The translations under genes were made by a program, and so were the position numbers. DNA of 64,000 bases from Bartonella bacilliformis KC583 (lineage in GTDB: Bacteria; Pseudomonadota; Alphaproteobacteria; Rhizobiales; Rhizobiaceae). The stretch spans positions 62,001 to 126,000 of the forward strand of contig NC_008783.1 in assembly GCF_000015445.1 (NCBI RefSeq). Reading direction: 5' to 3'. The notes beneath the pieces were generated by a model. It ran no database searches. It was not told where the DNA came from and saw nothing but the letters and a program-made list of their open reading frames with translations. Shown piece after piece: positions 18,897-28,760 of this stretch (the first letter of the stretch is position 1; each line of letters starts with the position of its first letter).

Positions 18897-20267
18897 ATGT
18901 TTGAAAAGAATGTTCAGGGATTGGCTGTTCGCCAAGTATGTGTTCGTCTTTTAGGTGCGGTGCTGGATAAGCATACGTCTCTTTCTGGTTTAACAGATCA
19001 TGAGCATGGACATCCCCTTTATTTGAAGCTCTCATATCGTGATCGTTTATTATGTCGGGCTATTTTGATAGCAGCGTTGCGTCATCGAGGTCAGATTCAA
19101 GCGGCTTTATCACGTTTTTTAACACGGCCTTTACCGTCAAAAGCATTTGCACTTCAGCATCTTTTTCATATTAGTGCAGCGCAGATTCTTTATCTTGATA
19201 TTCCTGATTATGCAGCAATTGATTTAGCCGTGCGTGCAGCAAAAATCGATCCTCGTACACGCTGTTTTTCGGGATTAGTCAATGCTATTTTACGCAATTT
19301 TGCGCGTGATGCGATGGTGTTAAAGAGGCAAGCGCTTACTTTCAATGAAGTTCCAGATTGGTTTTGGCAGCTTTTGGTCTCAACTTATGGGGAAGAGAAA
19401 GCGCAGCGGATTTTGGCGATGCAAAGTGAAACACCACCGCTTGATTTGACTGTTAAATCAGACAGTGAGGGGTGGGCAAAACGACTTGGGGGTGTTGTTT
19501 TATCAAATGGTTCGGTTCGTCTAAAAGCTTTGGAAAGCTCTGTTGTCGATTTACCAGGCTATGCAGAGGGAGCTTGGTGGGTTCAAGATGTTGCAGCCGC
19601 TTTGCCTGCTCGTTTCTTAGGAGATATTCATGGGAAACGGGTGGCTGATCTTTGCGCCAGTCCTGGGGGAAAAACAGCACAATTGGCCTTGCAAGGAGCA
19701 GATGTAACAGCAGTTGACCTTTCTGCTAATCGATTAAAGCGTTTAACGGCCAATATGCATCGGCTTAATTTTTCTGTGAGCTATTGGAATGGTGATGTAA
19801 GGAATTTTCACCCTGAAAAGCTTTTTGATGCAGTGCTTCTTGATGCTCCGTGCTCTTCTCTTGGAACGATCCGCCGTCATCCCGATATCTTATGGATTAA
19901 GTCACGAGAGGATATCATGAAGCTTGCCGCTGTACAGTATGATTTGCTGTTGGCAGCTATTGCTGTGGTCAAAAAGGGTGGGCATATTGTTTTTTCTAAT
20001 TGTTCACTAGCAAGAGAAGAGGGTGAAGATCTGATTGAGAAGGTTTTAGCAACACGCGATGATGTTGTTTTAGAGCCTATTTTAGAGAATGAATTGGGAG
20101 ATATGAAGCATGTATTGACAGTTGAAGGCATTGTGCGCACAACACCTGCTGATTTTTGTGGATCTGTGGAGTTTGCTGATTTTAAGAGTGAAAATTTTTA
20201 TGCTGAGAACAAATTGTTGTTTGGAATGGATGGTTTTTACGCAGCACGTCTCCGGAAAATTGCTTAA
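18897..20267 (+). CDS. rsmB: 16S rRNA (cytosine-C5)-methyltransferase RsmB family
   Basis: A 456-residue protein with an N-terminal NusB-like RNA-binding domain (about 10-145) and a C-terminal Rossmann methyltransferase of the NOL1/NOP2/Sun type. The SAM loop is ADLCASPGGKTAQLA. Motif IV has C319 in DAPCSSLGTIRRHPD and motif VI has the catalytic C369 in SNCSLAREEGED. RsmB methylates C967 of 16S rRNA (E. coli numbering). It lies between htpX and a heparinase-family gene, a usual rhizobial order. Confidence 0.93.
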   Translation: MFEKNVQGLAVRQVCVRLLGAVLDKHTSLSGLTDHEHGHPLYLKLSYRDRLLCRAILIAALRHRGQIQAALSRFLTRPLPSKAFALQHLFHISAAQILYLDIPDYAAIDLAVRAAKIDPRTRCFSGLVNAILRNFARDAMVLKRQALTFNEVPDWFWQLLVSTYGEEKAQRILAMQSETPPLDLTVKSDSEGWAKRLGGVVLSNGSVRLKALESSVVDLPGYAEGAWWVQDVAAALPARFLGDIHGKRVADLCASPGGKTAQLALQGADVTAVDLSANRLKRLTANMHRLNFSVSYWNGDVRNFHPEKLFDAVLLDAPCSSLGTIRRHPDILWIKSREDIMKLAAVQYDLLLAAIAVVKKGGHIVFSNCSLAREEGEDLIEKVLATRDDVVLEPILENELGDMKHVLTVEGIVRTTPADFCGSVEFADFKSENFYAENKLLFGMDGFYAARLRKIA

Positions 20268-20334
20268 TTAATACTTCATTTACTAAAATAGTCGACAGTG
20301 TGTTTTGTTAAGTGAATATAAGGAAAGTAGGATT

Positions 20335-22044
20335 GTGGCGATTGCTGTTAGATATCCTCAATTGAAGGCAGGAGCCTTTTTTTGTAGGATGTTACAAGTG
20401 TTTTGGCGTTTATGGGTTGGGCCTTTGTTTCATTGGCGTTTTTCACGGTTTCGTCCGCAAAAAATTTTAGCACGCCCCATTGATTTGCATGTTGCTGATC
20501 CCATGATGGCGCATGAATTTTACCATGGTCGCTTTTCTTTTGCAGGTCGTATTGTTCAGTCTGGTTCTGTTTCGCCTTTTGCATTAACATCACCAACATT
20601 GGAATGGGAAGCAGCACTGCATGACTTTCATTGGTTGCGGCATATGACAGCAGCGCGCAGTCAACTGGCAGCAGCCCATGCGCGTTTCTTATTAGAAGAT
20701 TGGCTCAACCATAGTGGCAAAAAAATTAAAGGACTTCCCTGGAGTGGGGGGGTTGTTGCACGGCGTTTGATTGCGTGGATTTGTCATGCACACACGCTCT
20801 TAGAAGGTGCAAGTGAGCAGTTTGAAAAGCGCTTTTTAAATGCGCTTGGTTTTCAATTTCGTTATTTGCGCGTCACAATTTGCAGTATGGAACATAATGA
20901 TCAACGCTTGCAGGCAGCAATAGCCTTGGCATTTGCATCTTTAGCTTTACCTTTTTCTGCAACAATGAAAAAAAAGGTGCAAACCTATTTGAGTCGTGAA
21001 CTTGCGTATCAAATTCTTGTTGATGGTGGCCATATTTCACGCAATCCTGCTATTGTGTTTAATTTGTTACCAGATTTATTATCTTTGCGTCATCTCTATA
21101 TGCATAGCAATGAAACGGCACCGCGTATTTTGATTGATTCTGTTGAGCGTATGTTGCCAGCTTTGCGGTTTTTTATTCATGAAGATCAAACATTAGCGCA
21201 TTTTAATGGGGTTGGACCTATTGCTCCAGAATGCTTGTCTACGATTTTAGATTTTGATGAAACGGCAGGAAATCTCTTTAGTCATGCGCGTTATTCAGGA
21301 TTTCAGCGTTTAAATGCTCATGCAACGACAGTGATCGCTGATACGGGAGAATTTCCACCACGCTCTGTTGCAGAGCATGCCTGTTCGGGATGTTTGTCAT
21401 TTGAAATGTCGTCTGAGAGACACCGCTTTATCATCAATGCGGGTGTTGATCCGTATGGGCGTGAAGAATATCGGTATTTTGGACGGATTACAGCAGCACA
21501 TTCAACGGCAACATTAAATGATTCTTCCGTGGGTGTTTTTCGAAAAATAAAAAATAAGACGTCTTCCCTTTTGCTGAAAGGGCCTAAAAATATTCAAATG
21601 CAGCGCATAGAGGATGCCAAAAAAATTGGTTTTATTGCATGCCATGATGGTTATGTGCGACCTTTTAATCTTTTGCATGAGCGTGGACTTATTTTGACGA
21701 CAAATGGCACGATAATTGAGGGATTTGACCGCTTTTTCATGCCAAACAATGATGAGTCTAAGAAGTATAAGTCTGTTCACAATGAATCACACAATGTTGC
21801 AGTTCGGTTCCATCTTCATCCAAAAGTTGAAGTGAGCCGTGAGGATCACTTTGTCTATTTAGCTGTGGGAGGTAGATCGGTGTGGCGTTTTATGTCTCCT
21901 GATGCTGATATTTACATTGAAGATTCAATTGATTTTGCTGAATTAACAGGCCCACAACACACACAGCAGATCGTTTTATACTTCCGCCCTGCAGTACAGG
22001 AAAAAGTTCGTTGGCGTTTTACCCGTATAGAATCAAAGAAGTAA
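20335..22044 (+). CDS. Heparinase II/III family protein
   Basis: About 569 residues from a GTG at 20335 preceded by AAGGAAAG. A TTG at 20305 would add ten residues. The N-terminal half is alpha-helical, with FHWLRHM and RRLIAWICH. The C-terminal half is the beta-rich heparinase II/III domain, with ADTGEFPP, CSGCLSFEMSS and AHSTATLNDSSVG. Members are polysaccharide lyases or lyase-like. In rhizobia this gene is always found beside purH and its substrate is unproven, and I see no signal peptide. The heparinase name should be read as a fold name. Confidence 0.88.
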   Translation: MAIAVRYPQLKAGAFFCRMLQVFWRLWVGPLFHWRFSRFRPQKILARPIDLHVADPMMAHEFYHGRFSFAGRIVQSGSVSPFALTSPTLEWEAALHDFHWLRHMTAARSQLAAAHARFLLEDWLNHSGKKIKGLPWSGGVVARRLIAWICHAHTLLEGASEQFEKRFLNALGFQFRYLRVTICSMEHNDQRLQAAIALAFASLALPFSATMKKKVQTYLSRELAYQILVDGGHISRNPAIVFNLLPDLLSLRHLYMHSNETAPRILIDSVERMLPALRFFIHEDQTLAHFNGVGPIAPECLSTILDFDETAGNLFSHARYSGFQRLNAHATTVIADTGEFPPRSVAEHACSGCLSFEMSSERHRFIINAGVDPYGREEYRYFGRITAAHSTATLNDSSVGVFRKIKNKTSSLLLKGPKNIQMQRIEDAKKIGFIACHDGYVRPFNLLHERGLILTTNGTIIEGFDRFFMPNNDESKKYKSVHNESHNVAVRFHLHPKVEVSREDHFVYLAVGGRSVWRFMSPDADIYIEDSIDFAELTGPQHTQQIVLYFRPAVQEKVRWRFTRIESKK

Positions 22045-22214
22045 TGAGCGTTTTTCATGAAGATGCTGAAAATGATTCTGTTAATCTGGAGAGATAAAAG
22101 AGGCATGCTATCCTATAAAAGTGTATTTTGATTCAAGCTTATGCTATGGACACACGAGATGCAGTCTTCTCGCTTTGCCTGAATTTTAGCCATTATATTC
22201 TTAAGGTTCTTGTC

Positions 22215-23831
22215 ATGGTTGTTGTTTCACAAAATTATCCTACACCTGATCTTCATCGGGTTCGTCGTGCTTTGCTTTCTGTTTTTGATAAAACAGGTTT
22301 GGTTGAATTTGCGCAAGAACTACACGCATATGGAATTGAATTGATTTCAACGGGGGGAACATCTGAAAGCTTGATAGCTGCTGGTTTGCCGGTGAAAGAT
22401 GTTTCTGAAGTAACAGGTTTTCCGCAGATCATGGATGGGCGAGTAAAAACATTACATCCTTTGATTCATGGTGGTTTATTAGGAGTGAGAGACGATCCAA
22501 GCCATAAAGCTGCTATGGAAAAGCATGGTATTTGTGGCATTGATCTTGTTGTTGTTAATCTTTACCCCTTTGAAAAAACTTGGCAATCAGGTGCTGATTC
22601 GCAAACGATTATTGAGAATATTGATATTGGTGGGCCTGCCATGATTCGTGCAGCGGCCAAGAATCACGCTTATACTGGTGTTGTGACAGCTGTGTCTGAT
22701 TATGATGTTGTTTTGGCAGAATTAAAACAGCATAATGGGTGTTTGAGTTTTTCACTCCGTCGTCAGTTAGCAGCCCGTGCCTATGAACATACGGCTGCTT
22801 ATGATGCAGCAATAGCCGCTTGGTTTGCACAAGATTTAGAAGTTGAAATGCCGTCTTGGCAGAATTTTTCTGGTCATTTTGAAAGCATGATGCGCTATGG
22901 GGAAAATCCGCATCAACGCGCAGCATTTTATCGCACTCGTGATACCCGTTTTGGAGTCGCGACTGCAAAAGTTTTGCAAGGTAAAGAACTCTCTTATAAC
23001 AATATGAATGATGCAGATGCGGCTTTCGAGCTGGTGGCAGAATTTGATCCCCAAAGAACCGCTGCTGTTGCTCTTATTAAACATGCCAATCCTTGTGGGG
23101 TTGCGGAAGGGCAAAGTTTAAAAGAGGCTTATTTAAAAGCGCTTATGTGTGATAGTGTTTCAGCATTTGGAGGGATTGTTGCTTTAAATCAACCCCTTGA
23201 TGAAGAATGTGCAGCAGAAATTGTTAAACTTTTTACGGAAGTGATTATTGCTCCTGATGCGACAGAAGCTGCATGCAACATTATTGCACAGAAAAAAAAT
23301 CTTCGTTTATTAATCACAGGGGGGGTGCCAGATCCTCGGTGTGGGGGGCTGACGGTCAAAACACTTGCTGGAGGAGTTTTGGTACAATCACGTGATAACG
23401 CTGTTGTTGATGATTTTGATTTGCAGATAGTAACAAAGCGGGCACCAAGCCAAGATGAAATGCGTGATCTGCAATTTGCTTTTCGTGTTGTGAAACATGT
23501 CAAATCAAATGCCATTGTTTATGCCAAAAACAGTGCAACAGTTGGTATTGGTGCGGGTCAAATGAGTCGCCTTGATTCAGCAAGAATCGCAGTTCACAAA
23601 GCTGAAGACAATGCAAAAAGGATGGGCCTTACAGAATCTCTTACTAGAGGGTCAGTTGTTGCGTCAGATGCATTTTTTCCCTTTGCAGATGGTTTGATAT
23701 CCGCTGCTGAAGCCGGTGTGACTGCTGTGATCCAACCTGGTGGGTCTATACGTGATCAAGAAGTGATTGAAGCCGCTGATGCACGTGGCTTAGCAATGGT
23801 TTTCACAGGCGTGCGGCATTTTCGTCACTAG
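22215..23831 (+). CDS. purH: Bifunctional AICAR transformylase / IMP cyclohydrolase PurH
   Basis: I chose the ATG at 22215 ([11 protein letters not shown], with AAGG upstream) over an in-frame start at 22128, giving 538 residues, the usual length. PurH carries out the last two steps of IMP synthesis. The N-terminal MGS-like IMP cyclohydrolase domain (about 15-145) has [17 protein letters not shown] and DGRVKTLHP. The C-terminal transformylase has K289-H290 in IKHANPCG and RYGENPHQ. The gene ends [15 protein letters not shown] followed by TGVRHFRH, the conserved C-terminus. It closes the htpX-rsmB-heparinase-purH block. Confidence 0.98.
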   Translation: MVVVSQNYPTPDLHRVRRALLSVFDKTGLVEFAQELHAYGIELISTGGTSESLIAAGLPVKDVSEVTGFPQIMDGRVKTLHPLIHGGLLGVRDDPSHKAAMEKHGICGIDLVVVNLYPFEKTWQSGADSQTIIENIDIGGPAMIRAAAKNHAYTGVVTAVSDYDVVLAELKQHNGCLSFSLRRQLAARAYEHTAAYDAAIAAWFAQDLEVEMPSWQNFSGHFESMMRYGENPHQRAAFYRTRDTRFGVATAKVLQGKELSYNNMNDADAAFELVAEFDPQRTAAVALIKHANPCGVAEGQSLKEAYLKALMCDSVSAFGGIVALNQPLDEECAAEIVKLFTEVIIAPDATEAACNIIAQKKNLRLLITGGVPDPRCGGLTVKTLAGGVLVQSRDNAVVDDFDLQIVTKRAPSQDEMRDLQFAFRVVKHVKSNAIVYAKNSATVGIGAGQMSRLDSARIAVHKAEDNAKRMGLTESLTRGSVVASDAFFPFADGLISAAEAGVTAVIQPGGSIRDQEVIEAADARGLAMVFTGVRHFRH

Positions 23832-23995
23832 TTTGGTGATTGTCTTTATTGTTGCCAAAAATCCACAATGAGAAAAAATATTCATATTTTCCTTTGTGAT
23901 CAGCGCAAATCAGTTATGCAATTATAGCATACCTCATTTTTTCATTTTGTTCTATTTTAAATATCAATAGTTTAACATAGAATTTGAGTGAAAAA

Positions 23996-24148
23996 ATGGG
24001 CATCTTGCGTTCTTTTAAAAGTTGGTGTCGGTACCGTCGGACAGTGAAAGCATTAAATAGTTTGTCAACATATGACCTTAATGATGTTGGCATTAATCGT
24101 GGCGATATTCGTTCAGTTGCTAAGCGTTTTTCGCGTGAATCTTTCTAA
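23996..24148 (+). CDS. DUF1127 micro-protein (50 aa)
   Basis: Fifty residues, MGILRSFKSW at the start, strongly basic (many Arg and Lys), with the DUF1127/YjiS core L-x-x-L-S-x-x-D-L-x-D-V-G-I-x-R-x-D-I. In alphaproteobacteria short DUF1127 proteins have been linked to RNA turnover and stress adaptation; I cannot say more for this one. It is a single-gene unit with a strong terminator 35 bases downstream. The small size and the conserved family core make it a real gene despite its length. Confidence 0.88.
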   Translation: MGILRSFKSWCRYRRTVKALNSLSTYDLNDVGINRGDIRSVAKRFSRESF

Positions 24149-24487
24149 GATACACCTTGGATAAATAAGATAGTAAACTTTGGATACACGCTGAATTCTT
24201 TGTAAGGCAGCGTGTATAGTTTTTTGTCTGCAGAGCATAATTTTTGTTACTCCTTTCTGTTGATGTGATGGATATGAAGGAATATGCTCAAGAGATAAGA
24301 ACCATTTTGGTATCAATTTTCTTTTGACGTACTCTCTTCTAAAGAGAGAACAAGTTTACAGTATGCACCATTTTTATTACATTTTGAAAAAATTATAAGG
24401 TCAGCAATATTCTAGGATTTAAACAAGGATCTTGGGGATCTTGGGATGTGGTGGGGAAAAAGCAAGGAACTTCATTTAGCAAACGAG
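24149..24487. other. Gap between the DUF1127 gene and SURF1
   Basis: 339 bases. It holds the DUF1127 terminator, a small 7-bp hairpin (CTCTCTT and AAGAGAG near 24332) and a 9-bp tandem repeat of GGATCTTGG near 24427. No gene is seen. Confidence 0.6.
24184..24225 (+). terminator. Strong Rho-independent terminator after the DUF1127 gene
   Basis: A perfect 10-bp stem, ATACACGCTG (24184) with CAGCGTGTAT (24208), a 14-base loop and a following AGTTTTTT run. This is the clearest intrinsic terminator in the window. Confidence 0.88.
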
Positions 24488-25294
24488 CTATTTGTGGGGA
24501 ATACTGTTAGTTTTTTTATAGCGTAGCAGGAAAAAAGGAATGCCCAAAGTGCCAATGGCGAGGGTAAACCATGTGATCGCATAGATGAGATGGTTATTAT
24601 AAAAATGGATTACAGTTAGCCCAACAATGGGGAGATTCCCTTGAGAGGCTATTTTCTGTGTTGCGTCGATAAAATAAGGGGCAACATGAGAAAGGTCAAG
24701 TTTTTGTGCCATAGCAGGGAGTTGGCGTGTATACCAGAGATTTTGATCAGGATTGTTTTTGCGAGGAAAAAAACCGCCTCTTTCGCTCATACGTAAAAAA
24801 CCTATAACTGTCGTTTGTTCGTTGTTGAGCGCGAGGGAATTCGGGGTAAGGTCATTATTTTGCGGCAGTTTTTCAGGATCAAATTGCGGACGTGCATTCA
24901 TGGGAATAAAGCCACGGTTGACAAAAGTCAGTGTGTTGTCAGCTGTTTGTAAAGGGGTTAAAACCCAGTAGCCGGTAGTATTTTGGCTTACAGCGGTGAC
25001 CAGAATGTTTTTATCTGTCAAAAATTTTCCAGTTACTATAACCGGTCGATATTCATCCTTATCAAAAGTCACATCTGTCCATTGGTCTTGGCTAGGAGCT
25101 GCAACAGGGGGCAGATGGGCGCGCTGATTGACATGCGCTATAAGATTTGTTTTCCAATTGAGTCGTTGCACTTGCCAAATGCCTAAAGCACTGAAGACAA
25201 GAAAAAAGAATGCGCAAAAAATTCCCCCAAATATAGAGGACAGACTTACTTTTTTATGCGGGATTTTCGGTATGGAGTGATCTCTATTGATCAT
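24488..25294 (-). CDS. SURF1-family cytochrome oxidase assembly protein
   Basis: A 268-residue protein with the SURF1 topology: an N-terminal membrane helix (about 20-40, containing ALGIWQVQRLNWKTNLI), a periplasmic domain, and a second helix near the C-terminus (about 235-255). Conserved segments include TGKF, YWVLTPLQT with VNRGFIP, and NNHLIYAITWF. SURF1 proteins help assemble the haem-a or haem-o centres of haem-copper oxidases. No oxidase subunit gene is in the window; in many relatives SURF1 sits at the end of a cox or cyo cluster. Confidence 0.92.
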   Translation of the reverse strand: MINRDHSIPKIPHKKVSLSSIFGGIFCAFFFLVFSALGIWQVQRLNWKTNLIAHVNQRAHLPPVAAPSQDQWTDVTFDKDEYRPVIVTGKFLTDKNILVTAVSQNTTGYWVLTPLQTADNTLTFVNRGFIPMNARPQFDPEKLPQNNDLTPNSLALNNEQTTVIGFLRMSERGGFFPRKNNPDQNLWYTRQLPAMAQKLDLSHVAPYFIDATQKIASQGNLPIVGLTVIHFYNNHLIYAITWFTLAIGTLGIPFFLLRYKKTNSIPHK

Positions 25295-25568
25295 GATCGA
25301 AATCCTTTTAACATGAAGAATTCTTAAAGAAGCATTGTGTATATTTTTTTAAAAAAAGATAGTCGAATGGGCTAAACAAGCTGTGAAGAAATCTTGATTT
25401 TATAAAAGGCTTGACCTTCTGTTCCTAACAACTTATAAAAACGCAACTTTCCAACGCTGATATTCAAGGCAATAGGATGTTATTCGGGGCAATGTGTGTG
25501 TGCGATGCGTCCATTGTATTTTGCTATGTTGGGAATTTAAGGGTTTCTTAAAGCTAAGGGTGAAGTCT

Positions 25569-25865
25569 ATGTCTCGTGCCTGCGAATTGACAGGAAAAAC
25601 GGTTCAGTATGGTAATAATGTAAGCCATGCAAACAATAAAACACGTCGTCGTTTTCTACCAAATCTTTGCAATGTAACGTTGATTTCAGAAGTTATGCAG
25701 CAAAGTTATCGTTTGCGTATTTCAGCAAATGCTGTACGTTCTGTTGAACATCGCGGTGGTCTTGATAATTTTTTGACAAAAGCTGATGATAAAGAATTGT
25801 CACAACGTGCACGTTTATTGAAGCGTCAGATTGTGAAGAAAAAGGCTGAGCAAGCAGCAGCTTAA
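25569..25865 (+). CDS. rpmB: 50S ribosomal protein L28
   Basis: A 98-residue L28 starting [29 protein letters not shown] from the ATG at 25569; an upstream in-frame start at 25494 encodes nothing family-like. The sequence has the conserved [11 protein letters not shown] element. The C-terminus is basic and Ala-rich, as in alphaproteobacterial L28. It stands alone, upstream of a queuosine-precursor transporter. Confidence 0.97.
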   Translation: MSRACELTGKTVQYGNNVSHANNKTRRRFLPNLCNVTLISEVMQQSYRLRISANAVRSVEHRGGLDNFLTKADDKELSQRARLLKRQIVKKKAEQAAA

Positions 25866-25989
25866 AGCCTGCGGTTAGATTCTAACTCTAAACATTTTCT
25901 CATTTAAGGGATTTATCCGCTTGAGGAACGTGCGTTTTCTTCTTGGTTGTTAGCAACGGCGATTGTGGTTGATACTTCAGGTTAAAAAA

Positions 25990-26652
25990 ATGTCTTCATC
26001 AAAAAGATTTTTAGCAAAACAGCATAAGAGCAGGCATATTATTTTTGCTAGTCTTGCTATGTGTTTCGCGGTGACGATTTCTAATTTTTTGGTTCAATAC
26101 CCGGTTTATTGGTTTGATCTGGATGAGCTCTTGACCTACGGGGCTTTTACCTATCCGCTTGCTTTTTTGATCAATGATTTGACAAATCGTTTTTATGGTC
26201 CAACTGCTGCGCGGCGTGTGGTTTATGCTGGTTTTATCGTTGGTTTTTTTGTCTCTTGGGTTTTGGTAACACCGCGGTTGGCCATTGCTTCGAGTGCGGC
26301 GTTTTTATTTGGGCAATTGCTTGATATTATCGTGTTTACCCCTTTACGGCGTCAAACATGGTGGAAGGCACCGTTAGCAGCAGCTATAACAGGCTCAGCT
26401 TTGGATACGGTTTTATTTTTTGCCATTGCTTTTGCAAGCTCCTTCAGTTTTATTGATCAAACGACAGGCTATGTTGATAGTTCTATCATTGATCATACAA
26501 TGTTTTTTGGGTTTGATATTCCTGTTTGGCTATCACTTGCTTTTGGTGATTTTTCAGTCAAAATCCTGATGAGTTTGTTGATGCTTGTTCCTTATGGAAC
26601 GGTGATAAGCTATTTTAGGACTCTTCCTTTATCGAAGGAACAAGAAGGATAA
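25990..26652 (+). CDS. Queuosine precursor transporter (VUT/YhhQ, DUF165 family)
   Basis: A 220-residue membrane protein from the ATG at 25990 with about six hydrophobic segments. The family signature is visible: SNFLVQYPV, then AFTYPLAFLINDLTNRFYG, and later FLFGQLLDIIVF. YhhQ imports pre-queuosine compounds (preQ0/preQ1) for tRNA modification in E. coli. It starts 125 bases after rpmB in the same direction, a spacing that allows cotranscription. I see no queuosine biosynthesis gene in the window, so salvage is a reasonable guess. Confidence 0.87.
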   Translation: MSSSKRFLAKQHKSRHIIFASLAMCFAVTISNFLVQYPVYWFDLDELLTYGAFTYPLAFLINDLTNRFYGPTAARRVVYAGFIVGFFVSWVLVTPRLAIASSAAFLFGQLLDIIVFTPLRRQTWWKAPLAAAITGSALDTVLFFAIAFASSFSFIDQTTGYVDSSIIDHTMFFGFDIPVWLSLAFGDFSVKILMSLLMLVPYGTVISYFRTLPLSKEQEG

Positions 26653-26757
26653 GCCTTTTTCAGTCTTTAACAGATCCCTCTAGTTTCTCATTTTCATGAA
26701 GAATCATCAATTCTCATAGCGTGCCTGTAAGAGCATGTGGGATGGGTGCAGATATTT

Positions 26758-26778
26758 TATAGGCTCTCCTATAATTTT
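26758..26778. terminator. Short hairpin between convergent transporter and cobT
   Basis: A 6-bp inverted repeat, TATAGG and CCTATA with a CTCT loop, followed on the plus strand by ATTTTAG. It sits between two convergent genes and could end either transcript. The stem is short, so this is tentative. Confidence 0.35.
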
Positions 26779-26850
26779 AGAGGATACATGCCGAATCATT
26801 CATTTTTTTCTTTATCTTTTTAATAGAGGTTGTCGGAAATTTGGCTTTTG

Positions 26851-28746
26851 CTAGTCAAAAAGTGTTGCTAATTGTTGAATGATGGCATTAGCGAGTTCTT
26901 CGGCATTTGGAATGGTGATTGCGCGTTTATAATGACGCGTTACATCATGACCAATCCCAATAGCCGTGAGTTCTATAGGAGAATATGTTTGAATTTCTTG
27001 AATAACAGCACATAAATGCTTTTCAAGGTAATTGCCAGGATTAACAGACAAGGTTGAATCATCAACGGGAGCCCCATCAGAAATGACCATCAGAATACGG
27101 CGATGTTCATGCCGTGAGAGAAGGCGTTGGTGCGCCCAAATAAGAGCTTCACCATCGATATTTTCTTTCAGTAAACCTTCCTGCATCATTAAACCTAAAT
27201 TGCGTCGTGCACGGCGCCAGGGTGTATCAGCACTTTTATAGATGATATGGCGCAAATCATTCAGACGTCCTGGATGAGGAGGTTTATTTTGCTTTTCCCA
27301 TTCTTCGCGCGATTGTCCACCTTTCCAGGCTTTGGTGGTAAAGCCCAAAATTTCGATTTTAACACCGCAACGTTCAAGAGTTTGCGCCAAAATATCCGTA
27401 CAACTTGCTGCAACCGTGATGGGGTTTCCTCTCATGGATCCAGAATTATCAATCAGTAAGGAAACAACGGTATCACGAAACTGTGTCTCATATTCCTTTT
27501 TAAAAGAAAGGGGATACATCGGGTCAATAATAAGGCGTGGCAGTCTTGCTGTATCGAGATATCCTTCTTCAAGATCAAAATGCCAAGCACGGTTTTGTTG
27601 TGCCATGAGGCGTCGTTGAAGGCGGTTTGCTAAACGTCCAACAATATTTTGAAGATGATTAAGTTGCTGATCAAGAAGATGACGCAAATGGTTTAATTCG
27701 CTCTCAGAACAAAAATCTGTTGCTTCCAAAACTTCATCAAATTGCTGCGTAAAAATTTTATAATCAGCAAGTTTCTGCATAGACTCAGATGTGTGGAGAG
27801 TATGTTTGAGTTCACTCGGTTTTTTCTGCCAAATACTGGTCTGCTCTTGTTCAATACTTTCATCAGTGCTTGATTGAGTGGCGTGGGCTTTTCCTTCATC
27901 TTGTACATCATTTGTTTGTTCAGTTGTTTTTTGTTCCTCACTTTGCGCGTATTTTGCCTTCTCGTTATATTCTTCGTCTATTTGTGCGTGTGTATCTCCC
28001 TCCTTTATTTGTTTTTTCACATTAGTATCATCAGACACATCATCTAGTGCTGAGGATATTTTTAAAGCAAACAGCATGTGACGGACAACACGTGCAAAAG
28101 CCTTTTGGTTATGAAGATGATGCGTGAGTTCTTGGAGTTCAGCTGCAGCCTGTTGTTCGATAGCGTGGCGCCATAAGTCCAAGACCGGGCCAGCTTCTTT
28201 TGGGGGAGAACGCTTTGTTATTTTTTCGCGCAATAAAAGAGCAATAGCTTCTTCTATAGGCGCTTCGTCTTGTGTACTAATTCTTTGATAATGGGCTCTT
28301 TGATATTTATCAGCGAGCATGATTTCAAGATTTTGTGCCATCCCTTCCATAGTCAAAGTGCCAATAGCTTCGATACGTGTTTGCTCAAGAGCGTCAAAAA
28401 CAGCGCGTGCTTTGGGTTCTTGCGGGGTGAACTGGATGTGAATATGGGGGTCATGCCACGCTTTGCGTAAGCCCATGGAATCACTTAACCCACGGGTTAC
28501 CGCAACATCTTTGTGGGTTGCTTTGGGTGGGATCTCTGGTAAACGCGCATGTGTATGACTCATCGATGGCTTATAATGACCAAAAATAGTCTGAAGAGTA
28601 GGTGTGCCAGCAATGGCGCGCATGCAAGCGGACGTAGCTCTTTTAAAAGCTTCAGCATCAAGTTTAAAAGCTTCGCTATCAAGGGGGCTGTTGGGTAAGT
28701 GATGTTTCAGATTTTGGCTATTATTATCGCTGGCTTTTGAGGCCAT
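26851..28746 (-). CDS. cobT: Cobaltochelatase-like subunit CobT
   Basis: A 631-residue CobT-type protein. The N-terminal half is helical, and a long Glu/Lys/Gln-rich acidic linker covers about 225-300. The C-terminal von Willebrand A domain has a MIDAS motif, D433-x-S-x-S ([13 protein letters not shown]), and [14 protein letters not shown]. CobT works with the AAA+ protein CobS and the large subunit CobN to insert cobalt in aerobic B12 synthesis. It lies 14 bases after cobS on the same strand, so they form an operon. No other cobalamin gene is in the window. Confidence 0.93.
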   Translation of the reverse strand: MASKASDNNSQNLKHHLPNSPLDSEAFKLDAEAFKRATSACMRAIAGTPTLQTIFGHYKPSMSHTHARLPEIPPKATHKDVAVTRGLSDSMGLRKAWHDPHIHIQFTPQEPKARAVFDALEQTRIEAIGTLTMEGMAQNLEIMLADKYQRAHYQRISTQDEAPIEEAIALLLREKITKRSPPKEAGPVLDLWRHAIEQQAAAELQELTHHLHNQKAFARVVRHMLFALKISSALDDVSDDTNVKKQIKEGDTHAQIDEEYNEKAKYAQSEEQKTTEQTNDVQDEGKAHATQSSTDESIEQEQTSIWQKKPSELKHTLHTSESMQKLADYKIFTQQFDEVLEATDFCSESELNHLRHLLDQQLNHLQNIVGRLANRLQRRLMAQQNRAWHFDLEEGYLDTARLPRLIIDPMYPLSFKKEYETQFRDTVVSLLIDNSGSMRGNPITVAASCTDILAQTLERCGVKIEILGFTTKAWKGGQSREEWEKQNKPPHPGRLNDLRHIIYKSADTPWRRARRNLGLMMQEGLLKENIDGEALIWAHQRLLSRHEHRRILMVISDGAPVDDSTLSVNPGNYLEKHLCAVIQEIQTYSPIELTAIGIGHDVTRHYKRAITIPNAEELANAIIQQLATLFD

Positions 28747-28760
28747 GATGAAGGGTTTCC

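Noticed and set aside
20335..22044. Secreted glycosaminoglycan lyase acting on the host
   Set aside because: No signal peptide is visible and the gene is a fixed housekeeping neighbour of purH in rhizobia. The heparinase name reflects fold only.
24332..24348. CTCTCTT/AAGAGAG hairpin as a terminator for SURF1
   Set aside because: It is 140 bases beyond the SURF1 stop and has no U-run on the minus strand.
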